From positions 1-64,000 of the forward strand of contig JBGVKG010000005.1 of the NCBI GenBank assembly GCA_045123575.1: 64,000 nucleotides of DNA, read 5' to 3'. The notes under the pieces were generated by a model. That model was not told where the DNA came from and ran no database searches. It was given only the letters and a program-made list of their open reading frames with translations. The translations under genes and the position numbers were made by a program. Below are positions 25,402 to 34,690 of this stretch, piece after piece (position 1 is the stretch's first letter; each line of letters starts with the position of its first letter). This stretch comes from SVEL01 sp045123575 (GTDB lineage: Bacteria; Bacillota; Clostridia; Lachnospirales; Lachnospiraceae).

Positions 25402-26093
25402 TTACAATAACTTCAATTCACAAAGTACTTTATAACTAACATAATTCATATTATCAGAAGCTTGAAGCGTTTGTTTTAGGCTTCTTTTATATCGTGCTAG
25501 ACATAGTGTAACTACAACCATCAAGCTGTCTACAGATATTTTCCTGTGCCTTGAGAGGTTACTCAATTTTTCTTATATGCCGTTTTTCAAAAAAGCTTTT
25601 GTCTTTTATCGAGGCAGACCGCTTAGCCAGTGATGTTTGCGTGGTGAGTACAGCTTGATTTGATTTTCTATTTTTATACGTTCGCCCTCACAAGCTTTTA
25701 TTGGACAAGCCGCATAGCTCTATAGAACTCCTCGCTCGCCCTATTATAAGGGGCGAGCTTCGTCAAACAGCTTCGAGCTATGCGGTGTGCTTGCTCGGGC
25801 GAACTATAAAAACTTAACGAAAATCTGCATATGCTGTACTCATCCACACAAATCATCATCTGGCGTAGCTGTCTGACATATAAAAGACAAAAAATATAAG
25901 CTCTTTGAAAAACGGCATTTAGAAAAATGAGTGTTCTCGAGTCGAGCACAGAAAAATACCTGTAGATAGCTGATGGTTATATGCAATATATCCAAGCACG
26001 ATATAAAAGAAACCTAGCAAATATTCTGCTAGGCTTCTGATAATATAAATTATGTACAGATATCCGTACTTTGTGAATCGAAGTTACAGTAAC
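25402..26093. repeat. Giant imperfect inverted repeat (about 690 bp), no ORF
   Basis: The whole stretch folds back on itself around position 25747. Matching blocks include ATTCACAAAGTAC (25416-25428) with its complement at 26066-26078, TATTATCAGAAGC, TTTTATATCGTGCT, TGCCGTTTTTCAAA, TTCGCCC (25681) with GGGCGAA (25797), CGCATAGCTC (25711) with GAGCTATGCG (25775) and the GC-rich centre GCTCGCCC (25734) / GGGCGAGC (25751). By eye the arms are roughly 75% alike, with indels. The right end runs into the last codons of the DUF2752 gene. No transposase or credible CDS is present. It looks like a large MITE-type element or a giant structured RNA. Confidence 0.85.
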
Positions 26094-26518
26094 ATTAATG
26101 GGTCTGTACCTGTTATAAGCATAATTGCATTCTTGATAACAAACTGTATCAATATAATTGCAATCATAATATAGAAGTATATAGGTCTAAACTTCATCGC
26201 CTTGACCTTACCTTTTGTAACTATATTAAGCGTGTGTGAAATCATAAAAACACTTACCAATATGGCTGTATATGGCACTACAGGATGAAACAAAAAGCTT
26301 CTAATTATATCAAAATGTAATAAACTTATAACCGATCTTGTTCCACCACATCCCGGGCAATATATTCCCCATAATGAATAAGATGAACATAGTGGTAAAT
26401 TAAAATCGTTTATCGATATGTCAAATACCTGCATTACTACATAAATTAGCGCCCATATTCCTATGAGCGCCAAACATACATAGTAACACTTTCTTGAAAA
26501 GCGTTCAATGTCCTGCAT
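26084..26518 (-). CDS. DUF2752 membrane protein
   Basis: 144 aa with three to four membrane helices. The DUF2752 hallmark CPGCGGTRSVISLLHFDIIRSFLFHP is present (about 50-75). The function is unknown; members often sit beside DUF4190 or TM2-type small membrane proteins, as here. Its stop codon lies within the outer end of the giant inverted repeat, so the original C terminus may have been altered by insertion of that element. It follows the 96 aa gene by only a few bases and is probably co-transcribed. Confidence 0.8.
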   Translation of the reverse strand: MQDIERFSRKCYYVCLALIGIWALIYVVMQVFDISINDFNLPLCSSYSLWGIYCPGCGGTRSVISLLHFDIIRSFLFHPVVPYTAILVSVFMISHTLNIVTKGKVKAMKFRPIYFYIMIAIILIQFVIKNAIMLITGTDPLMLL

Positions 26519-26524
26519 CTTATA

Positions 26525-26815
26525 TTATAATGATGCTCCAAGACCTGCAAATGATGCACATCCGATAACAAAAAGAAGTGATGGGATTAAGCCAATGATA
26601 CCGCAAACTAAACCTGCAATAGCCATACCCTTACCTGCATTCTTCTTGATACCCATAGCTCCTAAAACAACTGCTACAAGAGCTAAAATTAATGGTAAAT
26701 ATGGTACGCAGCATGATAATACAAGTGATAAAATACCGCAAACCATTGACGCAACACCAAGACCAACTGGCTTCTTAACTGGAGCTGCACCATAAGGCAT
26801 CTGATTCATATCCAT
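26525..26815 (-). CDS. Small DUF4190-like membrane protein
   Basis: 96 aa. A short Met/Pro/Gly-rich N terminus is followed by two hydrophobic segments with the repeated Gly-Ile-Ala/Gly-rich pattern of DUF4190 (GVASMVCGILSLVLS...GMAIAGLVCGIIGLIPSLL). AGGAGG precedes the ATG. It is the first gene of a pair with the DUF2752 gene, driven by a consensus promoter upstream. The function is unknown. Confidence 0.8.
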   Translation of the reverse strand: MDMNQMPYGAAPVKKPVGLGVASMVCGILSLVLSCCVPYLPLILALVAVVLGAMGIKKNAGKGMAIAGLVCGIIGLIPSLLFVIGCASFAGLGASL

Positions 26816-26846
26816 TTTTGTTTCCTCCTAATAATATTTTTATGTT

Positions 26847-26870
26847 CGCAAGCTCAATATATTGTGCTTG
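26847..26870. repeat. Near-perfect palindrome in the 96 aa gene leader
   Basis: GCAAGCTCAATATATTGTGCTTGC is symmetric except for one pair. It lies between the -10 element and the ribosome site, so it is an mRNA hairpin or an operator. Confidence 0.5.
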
Positions 26871-26890
26871 CCATATTCACACATAACAAA

Positions 26891-26919
26891 ATTATATATT
26901 ATGTGTAGTATTTTGTCAA
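26891..26919 (-). promoter_or_regulatory. Consensus sigma-A promoter with operator-like palindromes
   Basis: Minus strand TTGACA (26914-26919), 17-base spacer and TATAAT (26891-26896): a perfect consensus. The arms ACACATAA (26879-26886) and TTATGTGT (26899-26906) flank the -10. Upstream, TATTCGTA occurs three times (26925-26932 inverted, 26940-26947, 26962-26969). Confidence 0.75.
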
Positions 26920-26985
26920 TATTTTACGAATATATTAAATATTCGTATGTAGCATTATGAGTATTCGTAAATACCTTTGTACTTT

Positions 26986-27243
26986 CTAAGAATCAAAGTC
27001 AACTATATACTTTTCGTCCCCTGATGTTATAGTCAATGTCGATAAGTTAAATTCATCCTCCATTACTGTTACAGTATATTCAAATACCACATCATCATAG
27101 AACTTACTTAGCATAATATAATTTCCTGGCTCCTTATCATCTATTTGTTCACACAGGTCATCATACACATCTCTGCCATCTACTGGTCTATTAAATCCAG
27201 CTTCCTTTATCTTATCTTCTATTGCTCTATATAATTCTTCCAT
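26986..27243 (-). CDS. Hypothetical acidic protein
   Basis: 85 aa, soluble, rich in Asp and Glu, with a predicted helix then beta strands (YEYTVTVMEDEF...STLTITSGDEKYIVDF). No family is recognised. It starts 4 bases after the CapA-like gene stop, so it is probably translated from the same mRNA. Confidence 0.6.
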   Translation of the reverse strand: MEELYRAIEDKIKEAGFNRPVDGRDVYDDLCEQIDDKEPGNYIMLSKFYDDVVFEYTVTVMEDEFNLSTLTITSGDEKYIVDFDS

Positions 27244-27247
27244 TTTT

Positions 27248-28549
27248 CTACTCTCCTGCTGACTGCTCTACATTGTCACTGCTTTCATTTTCAGTATCAT
27301 CTTCTGTATCTCTCTCAACAACTACATCATTATAATACAAATCACCAAATACATCCTTACATATATCTACACAATACTGAATAGAGAATGAATCATCCTG
27401 ATTCTTCATCTGATTAAGCGCCTCTAACTCTGTTGTATATTCTGATAATCTGTAAGTTGTGATAAGTCCACTACCTGCTACCAGATGAGTAACAAGTGGC
27501 TCTACGCCATACTTTTCGATCCATACATCCTCACCGTCAGTTGTAAGTGTAACCTTAGCCATAGCTCCAAGCATTCTTGCAGCAGCACCTTTGTGGTCAC
27601 CACTTGTAGCATTGATGAAGTTTCCTATAGAGTAGTAACACAATGTATCATTGCCATCCTTACCCTTAAGCCACTTAACAGGCTCTACTACATGCGGATG
27701 TGTTCCTATAATAAGGTCTACGCCCAAATCTGCAAGGAACTGTGCCTTCTTAGTCTGGTTCTTTGTCTCCTTAAATACATACTCTGTACCCCAATGTGGA
27801 CACACTATAACAAAATCTGCTATCTGCTTTGCTGCCTCAACATCAGCCTTAATAGCCGCATCATTCCACATATCTACAGCGTATGGCATATCGCTTGGCA
27901 ATGCTATACCATTTGTACCATAAGTATAGTTAAGTATAGCTATCTTTATGCCTTCTACTTCCTCTACATATATCTCAGAAGCATCCTCTTTGGTATCGTG
28001 TATACCAAGCACACCTATTTCAGGATATGTAGTATCCCAATACTCAAGACATTTTAACAAACCATTCTTTCGCTTATCTAGAGCATGATTAGTAGCATGT
28101 AATACCACATCAAAACCTGCGTCCACTATGCTATCAGCCAGTTCAAATGCACTATTAAACGATGGATAACCTGATAATCCAAGCTCTCTACCACCTATAA
28201 TTGTCTCCTGATTTACGATAGCAATATCTGCTGCCTCTATATCATCCTTAACCTGTGCAAAAATATGGTCATAATTATATGTTCCATCTGCCATAAGTCC
28301 ACTTTCATTTACACGAGTATGCATAAGCATATCTCCGACCATTATAATATCTACTGTTATAGGGTCTGGCTCTGGCGGAGTTGTCGGCTCCTCTGTTGTA
28401 GGTTCATCTGTGGATGTTGGCATATCAGATGACACCTGTGACTGTGTTGTAGTCTTGCCTTCATTTTCCACACCTGTTTTATTGCTACATCCTATAATCG
28501 CAACTATAAGAAGTAAACTCAATATAGATAATAGTCTCTTTTTCATCAC
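27248..28549 (-). CDS. CapA-family lipoprotein (metallophosphatase-like)
   Basis: 433 aa lipoprotein: signal with lipobox ending at Cys21 (VAIIGC), a Thr/Pro/Glu-rich linker (about 35-65), then a CapA/PgsA domain. Motifs are IIMVGDMLMHTRV, NQETIIGG, ATNHALDK, PHWGTEY, GTHPHVVEP and YSIGNFI, which retain the calcineurin-like metal ligands. The family is named for poly-gamma-glutamate capsule synthesis, but no capB or capC is nearby, so it may act on another surface polymer. GGAG precedes tandem ATG codons. The tail is acidic. Confidence 0.85.
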   Translation of the reverse strand: MMKKRLLSILSLLLIVAIIGCSNKTGVENEGKTTTQSQVSSDMPTSTDEPTTEEPTTPPEPDPITVDIIMVGDMLMHTRVNESGLMADGTYNYDHIFAQVKDDIEAADIAIVNQETIIGGRELGLSGYPSFNSAFELADSIVDAGFDVVLHATNHALDKRKNGLLKCLEYWDTTYPEIGVLGIHDTKEDASEIYVEEVEGIKIAILNYTYGTNGIALPSDMPYAVDMWNDAAIKADVEAAKQIADFVIVCPHWGTEYVFKETKNQTKKAQFLADLGVDLIIGTHPHVVEPVKWLKGKDGNDTLCYYSIGNFINATSGDHKGAAARMLGAMAKVTLTTDGEDVWIEKYGVEPLVTHLVAGSGLITTYRLSEYTTELEALNQMKNQDDSFSIQYCVDICKDVFGDLYYNDVVVERDTEDDTENESSDNVEQSAGE

Positions 28550-28576
28550 TTTTCTCCTTTTTATACATTTATAAGT

Positions 28577-28605
28577 ATACTAGCATATTTTATAAGAATA
28601 TACAA
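28577..28605 (-). promoter_or_regulatory. Candidate promoter of the CapA-like gene
   Basis: Minus strand TTGTAT (28600-28605), 17-base spacer and TAGTAT (28577-28582), about 28 bases upstream of the start. Confidence 0.5.
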
Positions 28606-28621
28606 ATCCTAATACATTCAT

Positions 28622-29536
28622 CTAGCATCCCTCTCCATCAAAATCAGGAATGAAACTCTCTTTATTTGTTTCTCCCTCTTGTACATAAGCGTTTTTCACA
28701 CCTATTTCAATAGCAAAATCAATAACCTTGTCATATTCTCTCGTAGTTATACTTCTGCCAAGCTCAGGATATTTTTCCATTCTAGTTGTAACAACTGGCG
28801 TATACTGATTCATTATGCTTATATAGATGCTATCTCCATAGGTATTATAAAGGTAATCTATTATATTTCTTGAATCTAACGTATGCCCCGGTAATATCAT
28901 ATGCCTAACTATCACGCCTCGCCTTAGTATACCCATATCATCAAACACAGGCTCACCGACCTGACGAAACATCTCTGCTATTGCTTCCTTAGCATATCTA
29001 GTATAATCCATACATTTAGAATACTTTAATGCCAATTCATTATCAAAATACTTAAAATCAGGAAGATAAATATCAATATATCCGTCTAATTCTTCTAGAA
29101 CAGAAACCTTCTCATATCCGCTTGTATTATATACAAAAGGTAAGTCAAAGCCCTTGTCCTTCGCTAATGCTATTGCTTCTTTAATATGTGGCATAAAGTG
29201 AGTAGGTGTGACAAAATTAATATTATTAGCTCCTTTTTCCTTAAGCTCATAAAAAATGTCTACAAGTCTTTCCACTGTAACCGCTGTGCCATAAGGTGAC
29301 TTTCCGTCTGATATAGCATAGTTTTGACAAAACACGCACCCTAATGAACAACCTGTAAAAAAGATTGTTCCAGAGCCTTCCTTTCCTGATATACATGGCT
29401 CTTCCCAATAATGAAGCGCCGCTCTGGCAATCATACACTTGTCACTACTATTACATATACCTTTACCTGTGCGTCTGTCCACCTTGCAATTTCTAGGACA
29501 CATCTGGCAATTTATGTAACCATCTGTTTTTAACAT
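28622..29536 (-). CDS. PflX-type radical SAM protein (COG1313)
   Basis: 304 aa. An N-terminal Cys pattern (CQMCPRNCKVDR...GICN) precedes the radical SAM motif CSLGCVFCQNY (CxxxCxxC, about 67-75). This matches the COG1313 PflX-like proteins, related to pyruvate formate-lyase activating enzyme but of unproven substrate. No glycyl radical enzyme lies next to it, so activation of a distant partner or a different radical reaction is possible. It sits between the CapA gene and a two-component system, apparently as a single unit. Confidence 0.85.
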   Translation of the reverse strand: MLKTDGYINCQMCPRNCKVDRRTGKGICNSSDKCMIARAALHYWEEPCISGKEGSGTIFFTGCSLGCVFCQNYAISDGKSPYGTAVTVERLVDIFYELKEKGANNINFVTPTHFMPHIKEAIALAKDKGFDLPFVYNTSGYEKVSVLEELDGYIDIYLPDFKYFDNELALKYSKCMDYTRYAKEAIAEMFRQVGEPVFDDMGILRRGVIVRHMILPGHTLDSRNIIDYLYNTYGDSIYISIMNQYTPVVTTRMEKYPELGRSITTREYDKVIDFAIEIGVKNAYVQEGETNKESFIPDFDGEGC

Positions 29537-29577
29537 AACTTACATTCCTTTAATTATGACTCTAAAATCCTGCGTTT

Positions 29578-30240
29578 CTACTTTCTCTTTAGATAATATA
29601 TAGCTAGCTGTGTTCTATCTCTAAGCTCTAATTTCTCTAAAATAGTGCTTATATAATTTCTCACAGTTCCCTCACTTAGATACAATTTAGCGGCTATCTC
29701 CTTATTACTTAACCCTTCGGCCACCTGCTCCATTATCTCTATTTCTTTCTTAGTAAGCTCTCCTTCCGCCAAGAGTTCATCTATCCTTACAATTGAATCT
29801 GCACTCGCAGTTTCATTTCTCTGTAAAATGTCTGGTAACTTTGACATTACCTGCCCACCAAATACACTTTGCCCACTATAAGCAGCTTTAATAGCTGGTA
29901 TAATACTCTCAAAATCCTGCTTTAATAAATAACCTCTAGCCCCAAGGTGCAAAGCCTTTACTATGTATTCGTCATCCGAAAATGTTGTTAAAAATAATAT
30001 ATTAGCATCTTTATACTGGGCAAATATCTTCTGCGCCGCATCTAATCCATTTAGTACATCCATACGTATATCCATCAATAATACATCTGGCTTATATTCA
30101 CTGTAAAGATTGATAGCCTCCTGCCCATTATTTCCTATAGCCACCACTTCAATGTCACTATCACTTTCTAAGATAGTCTTTAAAGACATAGTTACAAATA
30201 CATCATCATCCACTACTAATACTCTCATTCTATTTCCCAC
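29578..30240 (-). CDS. NarL/FixJ-family response regulator
   Basis: 220 aa: receiver domain with the phosphoacceptor Asp in DVLLMDIRMD (about 57) and Thr/Lys switch residues, then a LuxR-type helix-turn-helix (LTKKEIEIMEQVAEGLSNKEIAAKLYLSEGTVRNYIS). It lies 8 bases after the histidine kinase gene. Together with the three ABC exporter genes upstream it forms a leftward cassette, so those genes are its likely targets. Confidence 0.92.
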   Translation of the reverse strand: MGNRMRVLVVDDDVFVTMSLKTILESDSDIEVVAIGNNGQEAINLYSEYKPDVLLMDIRMDVLNGLDAAQKIFAQYKDANILFLTTFSDDEYIVKALHLGARGYLLKQDFESIIPAIKAAYSGQSVFGGQVMSKLPDILQRNETASADSIVRIDELLAEGELTKKEIEIMEQVAEGLSNKEIAAKLYLSEGTVRNYISTILEKLELRDRTQLAIYYLKRK

Positions 30241-30248
30241 CTGTTTTA

Positions 30249-31349
30249 CTAATTTTTCTTTGGAATAGATATAAATATTTTAAATCCATTTTCACACCTA
30301 AAGCTGATATTTCCACCAAATGCTGCAATACGTTCTCGCATATTCTCAAGTCCTATTCCTTGACTTAACTTTATTCCATTATCATTCTTCGAAGTTTTTG
30401 CACTACTTCCATTATCTTCTATAAGCACTTGATATAACGCCGGATGTTCCCTAAGTACCATATTAACCTTTGTACTGTCGCTATGCTTGACGGTATTAGT
30501 CAAAGCTTCCTTAACTATAGCCACTATACAGTACTTAAGCTCCTTTGGTGCATACGGACTTATATCATAATCGACGCTTATCTCAAGTCCATCATACTGT
30601 GAAGTCATATTCATTATAAGGTATTCTAAATCAACCGAATCATCCTTTAAATCATGGACACTCTCTCTAATGTTATTCATAGCGGTATCTAACGAATCTT
30701 TAAGTCCTCTTAAAGGTATATCCAGTTTCTCATCCTTATTTATAGCCAATATAGCTCCTAACTGTAATATTGAACGAGACAGCATATGCCCTACATGGTC
30801 ATGTATCTCTCTGGCAATTCTGTTTCTCTCCTTCAAAGTAGCTGCATGAATATCCATATCCTGCTGCTTTAACCACAATTCTTTACTTTGACTAGCTCTT
30901 TGTTTAAGAAGAGAATCTGTATCCTGTATGTCATGAAGTTTTCTTTTTAATTCTATTTCTCTATAGCTTCGAATCCCCATAGCAATTCCAAGCATCGTTA
31001 TAATAACATACAATAATGTATTATAAGATATCAACGAATAATCCGTCTCACTAGCATATATAATCACACCAATTATCATATATATAGGTAATGTTATAAA
31101 CTGCTTAACTCTAGCATTTTCGTATAAAATCAATGGGATAAATATGGCAATCTGCGGTTCCCATAATATAAGCATGGCATATATAGCCGTAACTATAGTC
31201 ACAGATTTTCTACTTTCAAAATATATCAAGGCACATTCCATACTTAAGACCACAAGAAACAGGCAGACTATTAGATAGTCTACCTGCTTTATACCTGTCA
31301 TCAATATGCACATCAATGCCATTATTATCTTGTCAAATACAACCGACAT
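30249..31349 (-). CDS. Sensor histidine kinase (HisKA_3)
   Basis: 366 aa. Several membrane helices (about 1-120) are followed by the dimerisation/phosphoacceptor helix with REIHDHVGH, where the first His is the likely phosphorylation site, and a C-terminal HATPase with N box (EALTNTVKHS) and G-rich NDNGIKLSQGIGLENMRERI. It has no large extracellular sensor domain, as in intramembrane-sensing kinases of cell-envelope stress systems. Its start lies 5 bases from the second permease gene. Confidence 0.9.
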   Translation of the reverse strand: MSVVFDKIIMALMCILMTGIKQVDYLIVCLFLVVLSMECALIYFESRKSVTIVTAIYAMLILWEPQIAIFIPLILYENARVKQFITLPIYMIIGVIIYASETDYSLISYNTLLYVIITMLGIAMGIRSYREIELKRKLHDIQDTDSLLKQRASQSKELWLKQQDMDIHAATLKERNRIAREIHDHVGHMLSRSILQLGAILAINKDEKLDIPLRGLKDSLDTAMNNIRESVHDLKDDSVDLEYLIMNMTSQYDGLEISVDYDISPYAPKELKYCIVAIVKEALTNTVKHSDSTKVNMVLREHPALYQVLIEDNGSSAKTSKNDNGIKLSQGIGLENMRERIAAFGGNISFRCENGFKIFISIPKKN

Positions 31350-31354
31350 GTATA

Positions 31355-32551
31355 TTAAGCTTCCTCTCTTTTGTACTTAAGTACTGCTAAGCCTGCACAT
31401 ATAAACGCCGCTGCAAATAGGAGCTGTATTCCACAATTCCTTCCGAATTCTGCCACATTTAATTCTGCAAAACTTTTCACCCCTATAATACCATCATTTG
31501 CCTTAACATACCAGTATGTAGGTGTAAATCTTGCAATATTTAATAAAGTGTCACCTGCAAATTCCAATGGAACAAATATACCACCAAGGAAAGAGAAGCC
31601 CAATGATATAACATTTCCGAATGCTCCCATAGTAGCTGTATTCGAAAATACAAATCCACCAAAGAATGCAATACTAAGTGAAAGTATCAGAAAGCAAAGT
31701 GTCAATATAAGATAACATATGGTCTCTGTCATAGACATTACTTCGCCACAGCCTACAAACTGGGCTAATATGTGAAATGCTGCAAACACTACTGCTCCAA
31801 AAGTAATAGTACCTAACGCCATCTGTATGCTATAACTCTTAAAGCTCTGAGCTGATACATTTATACGCTTTGCAATATCCTTCTTACCAAATACTATAAT
31901 AATAGGTCCAAGTCCTGTTATAACTATAGCAAGGAATATATATGGTATATAATTCCAGAAATAATAATGTGAAGGTTTCTCACTTGAAGTACTTGTCGAT
32001 ACAGGATTTCCGTTAGCATCCTTGTCAGTTGTGTTTGATGCTAAATCAACTTGCACACTTTTACTCATAGTGTCACTTGTTTTTGTCAATGCCTCTTCCA
32101 GATTATAACCTGCAGCCAGATACGATTTCAGCACCTGCATATAGTTCTCTACTTCCATATCCATATAGTATCCAACCGAAGAATCAGACACCTTATAATT
32201 CATAAATTCCATATCTTCGCCAGCTTCTATGGCGCTTTCAAAACCCTCAGGTATAACGACAGCATAGTATATCTCTCTGTAATAAAGAGATAACTTTAAT
32301 GCTTCCTCATCATCCTCTAGTTCTACATAATTATTTTTTATAGAAAGGTAATCCTTTAAAGCCTCTCCAAGCTCGCTTTCATCTCTATTAAATACTGTAA
32401 AACTAATCTCCTCATCCTTGTACATCATCTCCTGATTATCGCTGCTTTGAGATGACATCATAACTGACAACACCATAAATATAATGAAATATATGGCCAT
32501 AGAAGGGAGATATTTCTTTGCTATTTTCATAAATGCCTTATAAGTTTGCAT
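31355..32551 (-). CDS. ABC-2 type transporter permease (second)
   Basis: 398 aa permease with one N-terminal helix, a large extracytoplasmic region (about 45-200) and five to six C-terminal helices. This is the ABC2_membrane_3 (YhgE/YhcI-like) architecture of drug or lipid exporters. It overlaps the upstream permease gene by 14 bases, so translation is probably coupled and the two proteins likely form a heterodimer with the ATPase at 33722. Confidence 0.85.
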   Translation of the reverse strand: MQTYKAFMKIAKKYLPSMAIYFIIFMVLSVMMSSQSSDNQEMMYKDEEISFTVFNRDESELGEALKDYLSIKNNYVELEDDEEALKLSLYYREIYYAVVIPEGFESAIEAGEDMEFMNYKVSDSSVGYYMDMEVENYMQVLKSYLAAGYNLEEALTKTSDTMSKSVQVDLASNTTDKDANGNPVSTSTSSEKPSHYYFWNYIPYIFLAIVITGLGPIIIVFGKKDIAKRINVSAQSFKSYSIQMALGTITFGAVVFAAFHILAQFVGCGEVMSMTETICYLILTLCFLILSLSIAFFGGFVFSNTATMGAFGNVISLGFSFLGGIFVPLEFAGDTLLNIARFTPTYWYVKANDGIIGVKSFAELNVAEFGRNCGIQLLFAAAFICAGLAVLKYKREEA

Positions 32552-33710
32552 ATTTTTCCCTCCTTAATACTACAACTGATACTACTGTTAATATAACAGT
32601 CCATATTACTATAGCTATCATACTTTTTATATACATAGACAAATCATCATATGCACATATTGAATAGAAACAATCTGATATCAAAGCTGCCGGATTGATT
32701 CTATTTATAATAGGACAGTTTTTTTCTATTACAAACTTCATATCGCCAACCATAAGACCGGCAAGAAAGTTTAAAAATAATATAACAGCCATGGATATTC
32801 CATCTTTAGCACTCTTATTACACTTTAATAGCACACCAAAGGCATAACCTAACGCTACTCCAAGTAGAGATGCCGCAATACTTGCAAGGAATATAAGTGC
32901 ATACTTATCACCTAAATTTACACCTAATATACATGTTAAATATATAAACAGTATAACAAACATGAGCTCTATTACAGTTACTGCAGCAAAGAACTCTGAT
33001 ATTATTCCTAATAGTTTCTTCGTTGGAGCTACACATCTTCTAGCACCTAAAGCTGACTGATCAGCCTGACCATACTCTGTATTTAACATACCGTAAGATG
33101 AGCCAAACATACATACCATAGCAAATAATGCAAAGAAATACTGATTGTATGGATCCATATTTTTAGCATTTACAGATAAATCCTTATTGATATCTACATC
33201 ACTGTACAGTTCCGCTATAACCGACTCTACTGATGATGGATTAGTAGCTATAGCGTCATCTATAACATGGCTACTTCTTACATACACATTGATAATATTT
33301 TTTAAGATAGTCTCTGATATACCATTTCCTCCAAAGAGTAGTGAAAGCTCAGTTTTTTTGTCACCCTTAGATAATACAACGATACCATCAGCCTTTTCAC
33401 CATTTACAAGTTCTAAAGCCTCATCATATTCTGCATATGTAATTACAAAATATCCCTCTTCCTCCATGGTGTCTAAGAAAGCCTTAAGACCTTCATCTCC
33501 GTCTATTATGTCTTTACCGGTCTTATCTGAAGTCTTCTCTGCACTTATAACAACATTAACTGTTGAAAAGCCTTCAACCTGCTCGGTAATATTGGAGAAT
33601 GTCATATAAAATAATGTACCTAATATAATCGGGAACATTCCCATCCAGAAGAAAAGGTATTTATTTTTCAACATTACCTTGACTCTGTATTTGTATAAAT
33701 GCCAAAACAT
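32538..33710 (-). CDS. ABC-2 type transporter permease (first)
   Basis: 390 aa with the same layout as its neighbour: N-terminal helix (about 18-38), large extracytoplasmic loop, then about six helices. The pair gives a heteromeric exporter. It starts 11 bases after the ATPase gene. The substrate is not evident; the co-encoded two-component system points to an antimicrobial or envelope-stress export function (inference). Confidence 0.85.
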   Translation of the reverse strand: MFWHLYKYRVKVMLKNKYLFFWMGMFPIILGTLFYMTFSNITEQVEGFSTVNVVISAEKTSDKTGKDIIDGDEGLKAFLDTMEEEGYFVITYAEYDEALELVNGEKADGIVVLSKGDKKTELSLLFGGNGISETILKNIINVYVRSSHVIDDAIATNPSSVESVIAELYSDVDINKDLSVNAKNMDPYNQYFFALFAMVCMFGSSYGMLNTEYGQADQSALGARRCVAPTKKLLGIISEFFAAVTVIELMFVILFIYLTCILGVNLGDKYALIFLASIAASLLGVALGYAFGVLLKCNKSAKDGISMAVILFLNFLAGLMVGDMKFVIEKNCPIINRINPAALISDCFYSICAYDDLSMYIKSMIAIVIWTVILTVVSVVVLRREKYANL

Positions 33711-33721
33711 AACTATTCCCC

Positions 33722-34660
33722 CTAATCTCTAAGTTCTTTTCCTGTTATCTCAAGGAATACATCGTTTAATGTTGGTAACTCTGAATATACCCTGCCAAAC
33801 TGTATATCCTTTGCCTTTAAGAAATCTACAAGGCGAACCAAATTTCTCTGGCCCTTTGTATAATGTAATTTCAAATGATTATCAACATACTCAACCTTAT
33901 ATACGTGTGGTAATTCCTTTACTTCAGATATAAGTTCCTCTGATGCATTTAATATCTCTACCTGTATTGTCTCACCAGTCTTAATCATATTCTTAAGCTG
34001 GTCTGTTGTGCCGATAGCAAGATTCTTACCTTGGTCCATTATGGCTATTCTAGTACATATCTGTTCTACTTCCTCCATATAATGAGAAGTATATATGATA
34101 GTTGCACCATTTTTATTAAGTTCCATAATGCCCTCAAGTATCTTATTTCTACTCTGTGGGTCTACTGCAACTGTCGGCTCATCCATAAAGATTAACTTTG
34201 GTTTATGAGCTATACCGCATGCAATATTGAGTCTTCTAAGAAGACCACCAGAAAGCTTTTTAGGCTGAAACTTTCTAAACTCCTCTAAGCCTGCAAACTC
34301 TATAGCTTCATCTACATACTGCTTTCTAAGCTTCTTATCCTTTATGTACAATCCACAGAAATAGTCAATATTTTCCTGTACTGTCAATTCATCAAATACT
34401 GCAACATTCTGCAATACTACGCCTATATCCTTCTTAGAAGCATAACTGCTTGCATCCATAGGCTTGCCAAACACCTTAATAGAGCCCTTGTCATACTTTA
34501 GAAGTCCAAGTATACAATTGATAGTGGTTGACTTTCCACTTCCGTTTGGGCCTAATAATCCAAAAACTTCTCCTTCCTCTATCTCTAGATTAAAGTGATC
34601 TAAAGCAACTAGTTCCTTGTATCTTTTTACTAATCCATCTACTTCTACTATCTTGCTCAT
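33722..34660 (-). CDS. ABC exporter ATP-binding protein
   Basis: 312 aa with Walker A GPNGSGKST (about 36-44), signature LSGGLLRRL, Walker B LIFMDEP and a C-terminal DUF4162-like extension seen in antibiotic exporter ATPases (DrrA/CcmA type). AAAGGAAATGG precedes the ATG. It is the first gene of a five-gene cassette (ATPase, two permeases, kinase, response regulator). Confidence 0.9.
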   Translation of the reverse strand: MSKIVEVDGLVKRYKELVALDHFNLEIEEGEVFGLLGPNGSGKSTTINCILGLLKYDKGSIKVFGKPMDASSYASKKDIGVVLQNVAVFDELTVQENIDYFCGLYIKDKKLRKQYVDEAIEFAGLEEFRKFQPKKLSGGLLRRLNIACGIAHKPKLIFMDEPTVAVDPQSRNKILEGIMELNKNGATIIYTSHYMEEVEQICTRIAIMDQGKNLAIGTTDQLKNMIKTGETIQVEILNASEELISEVKELPHVYKVEYVDNHLKLHYTKGQRNLVRLVDFLKAKDIQFGRVYSELPTLNDVFLEITGKELRD

Positions 34661-34690
34661 ATTTCCATTTCCTTTCTTGTTGAGAATATA

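Noticed and set aside
25698..25949. Open frame of 83 codons on the minus strand inside the giant inverted repeat
   Set aside because: It has no ribosome site and no domain. The frame exists in only one arm, and the sequence is explained by the repeat.
27485..28057. 190-codon plus-strand frame antisense to the CapA-like gene
   Set aside because: Low-complexity Cys/Tyr/Ser-rich translation, no ribosome site, and it lies entirely opposite a well-supported gene.
32051..32293. 80-codon plus-strand frame opposite the second ABC permease
   Set aside because: His/Phe-rich antisense translation with no ribosome site; shadow of the permease frame.
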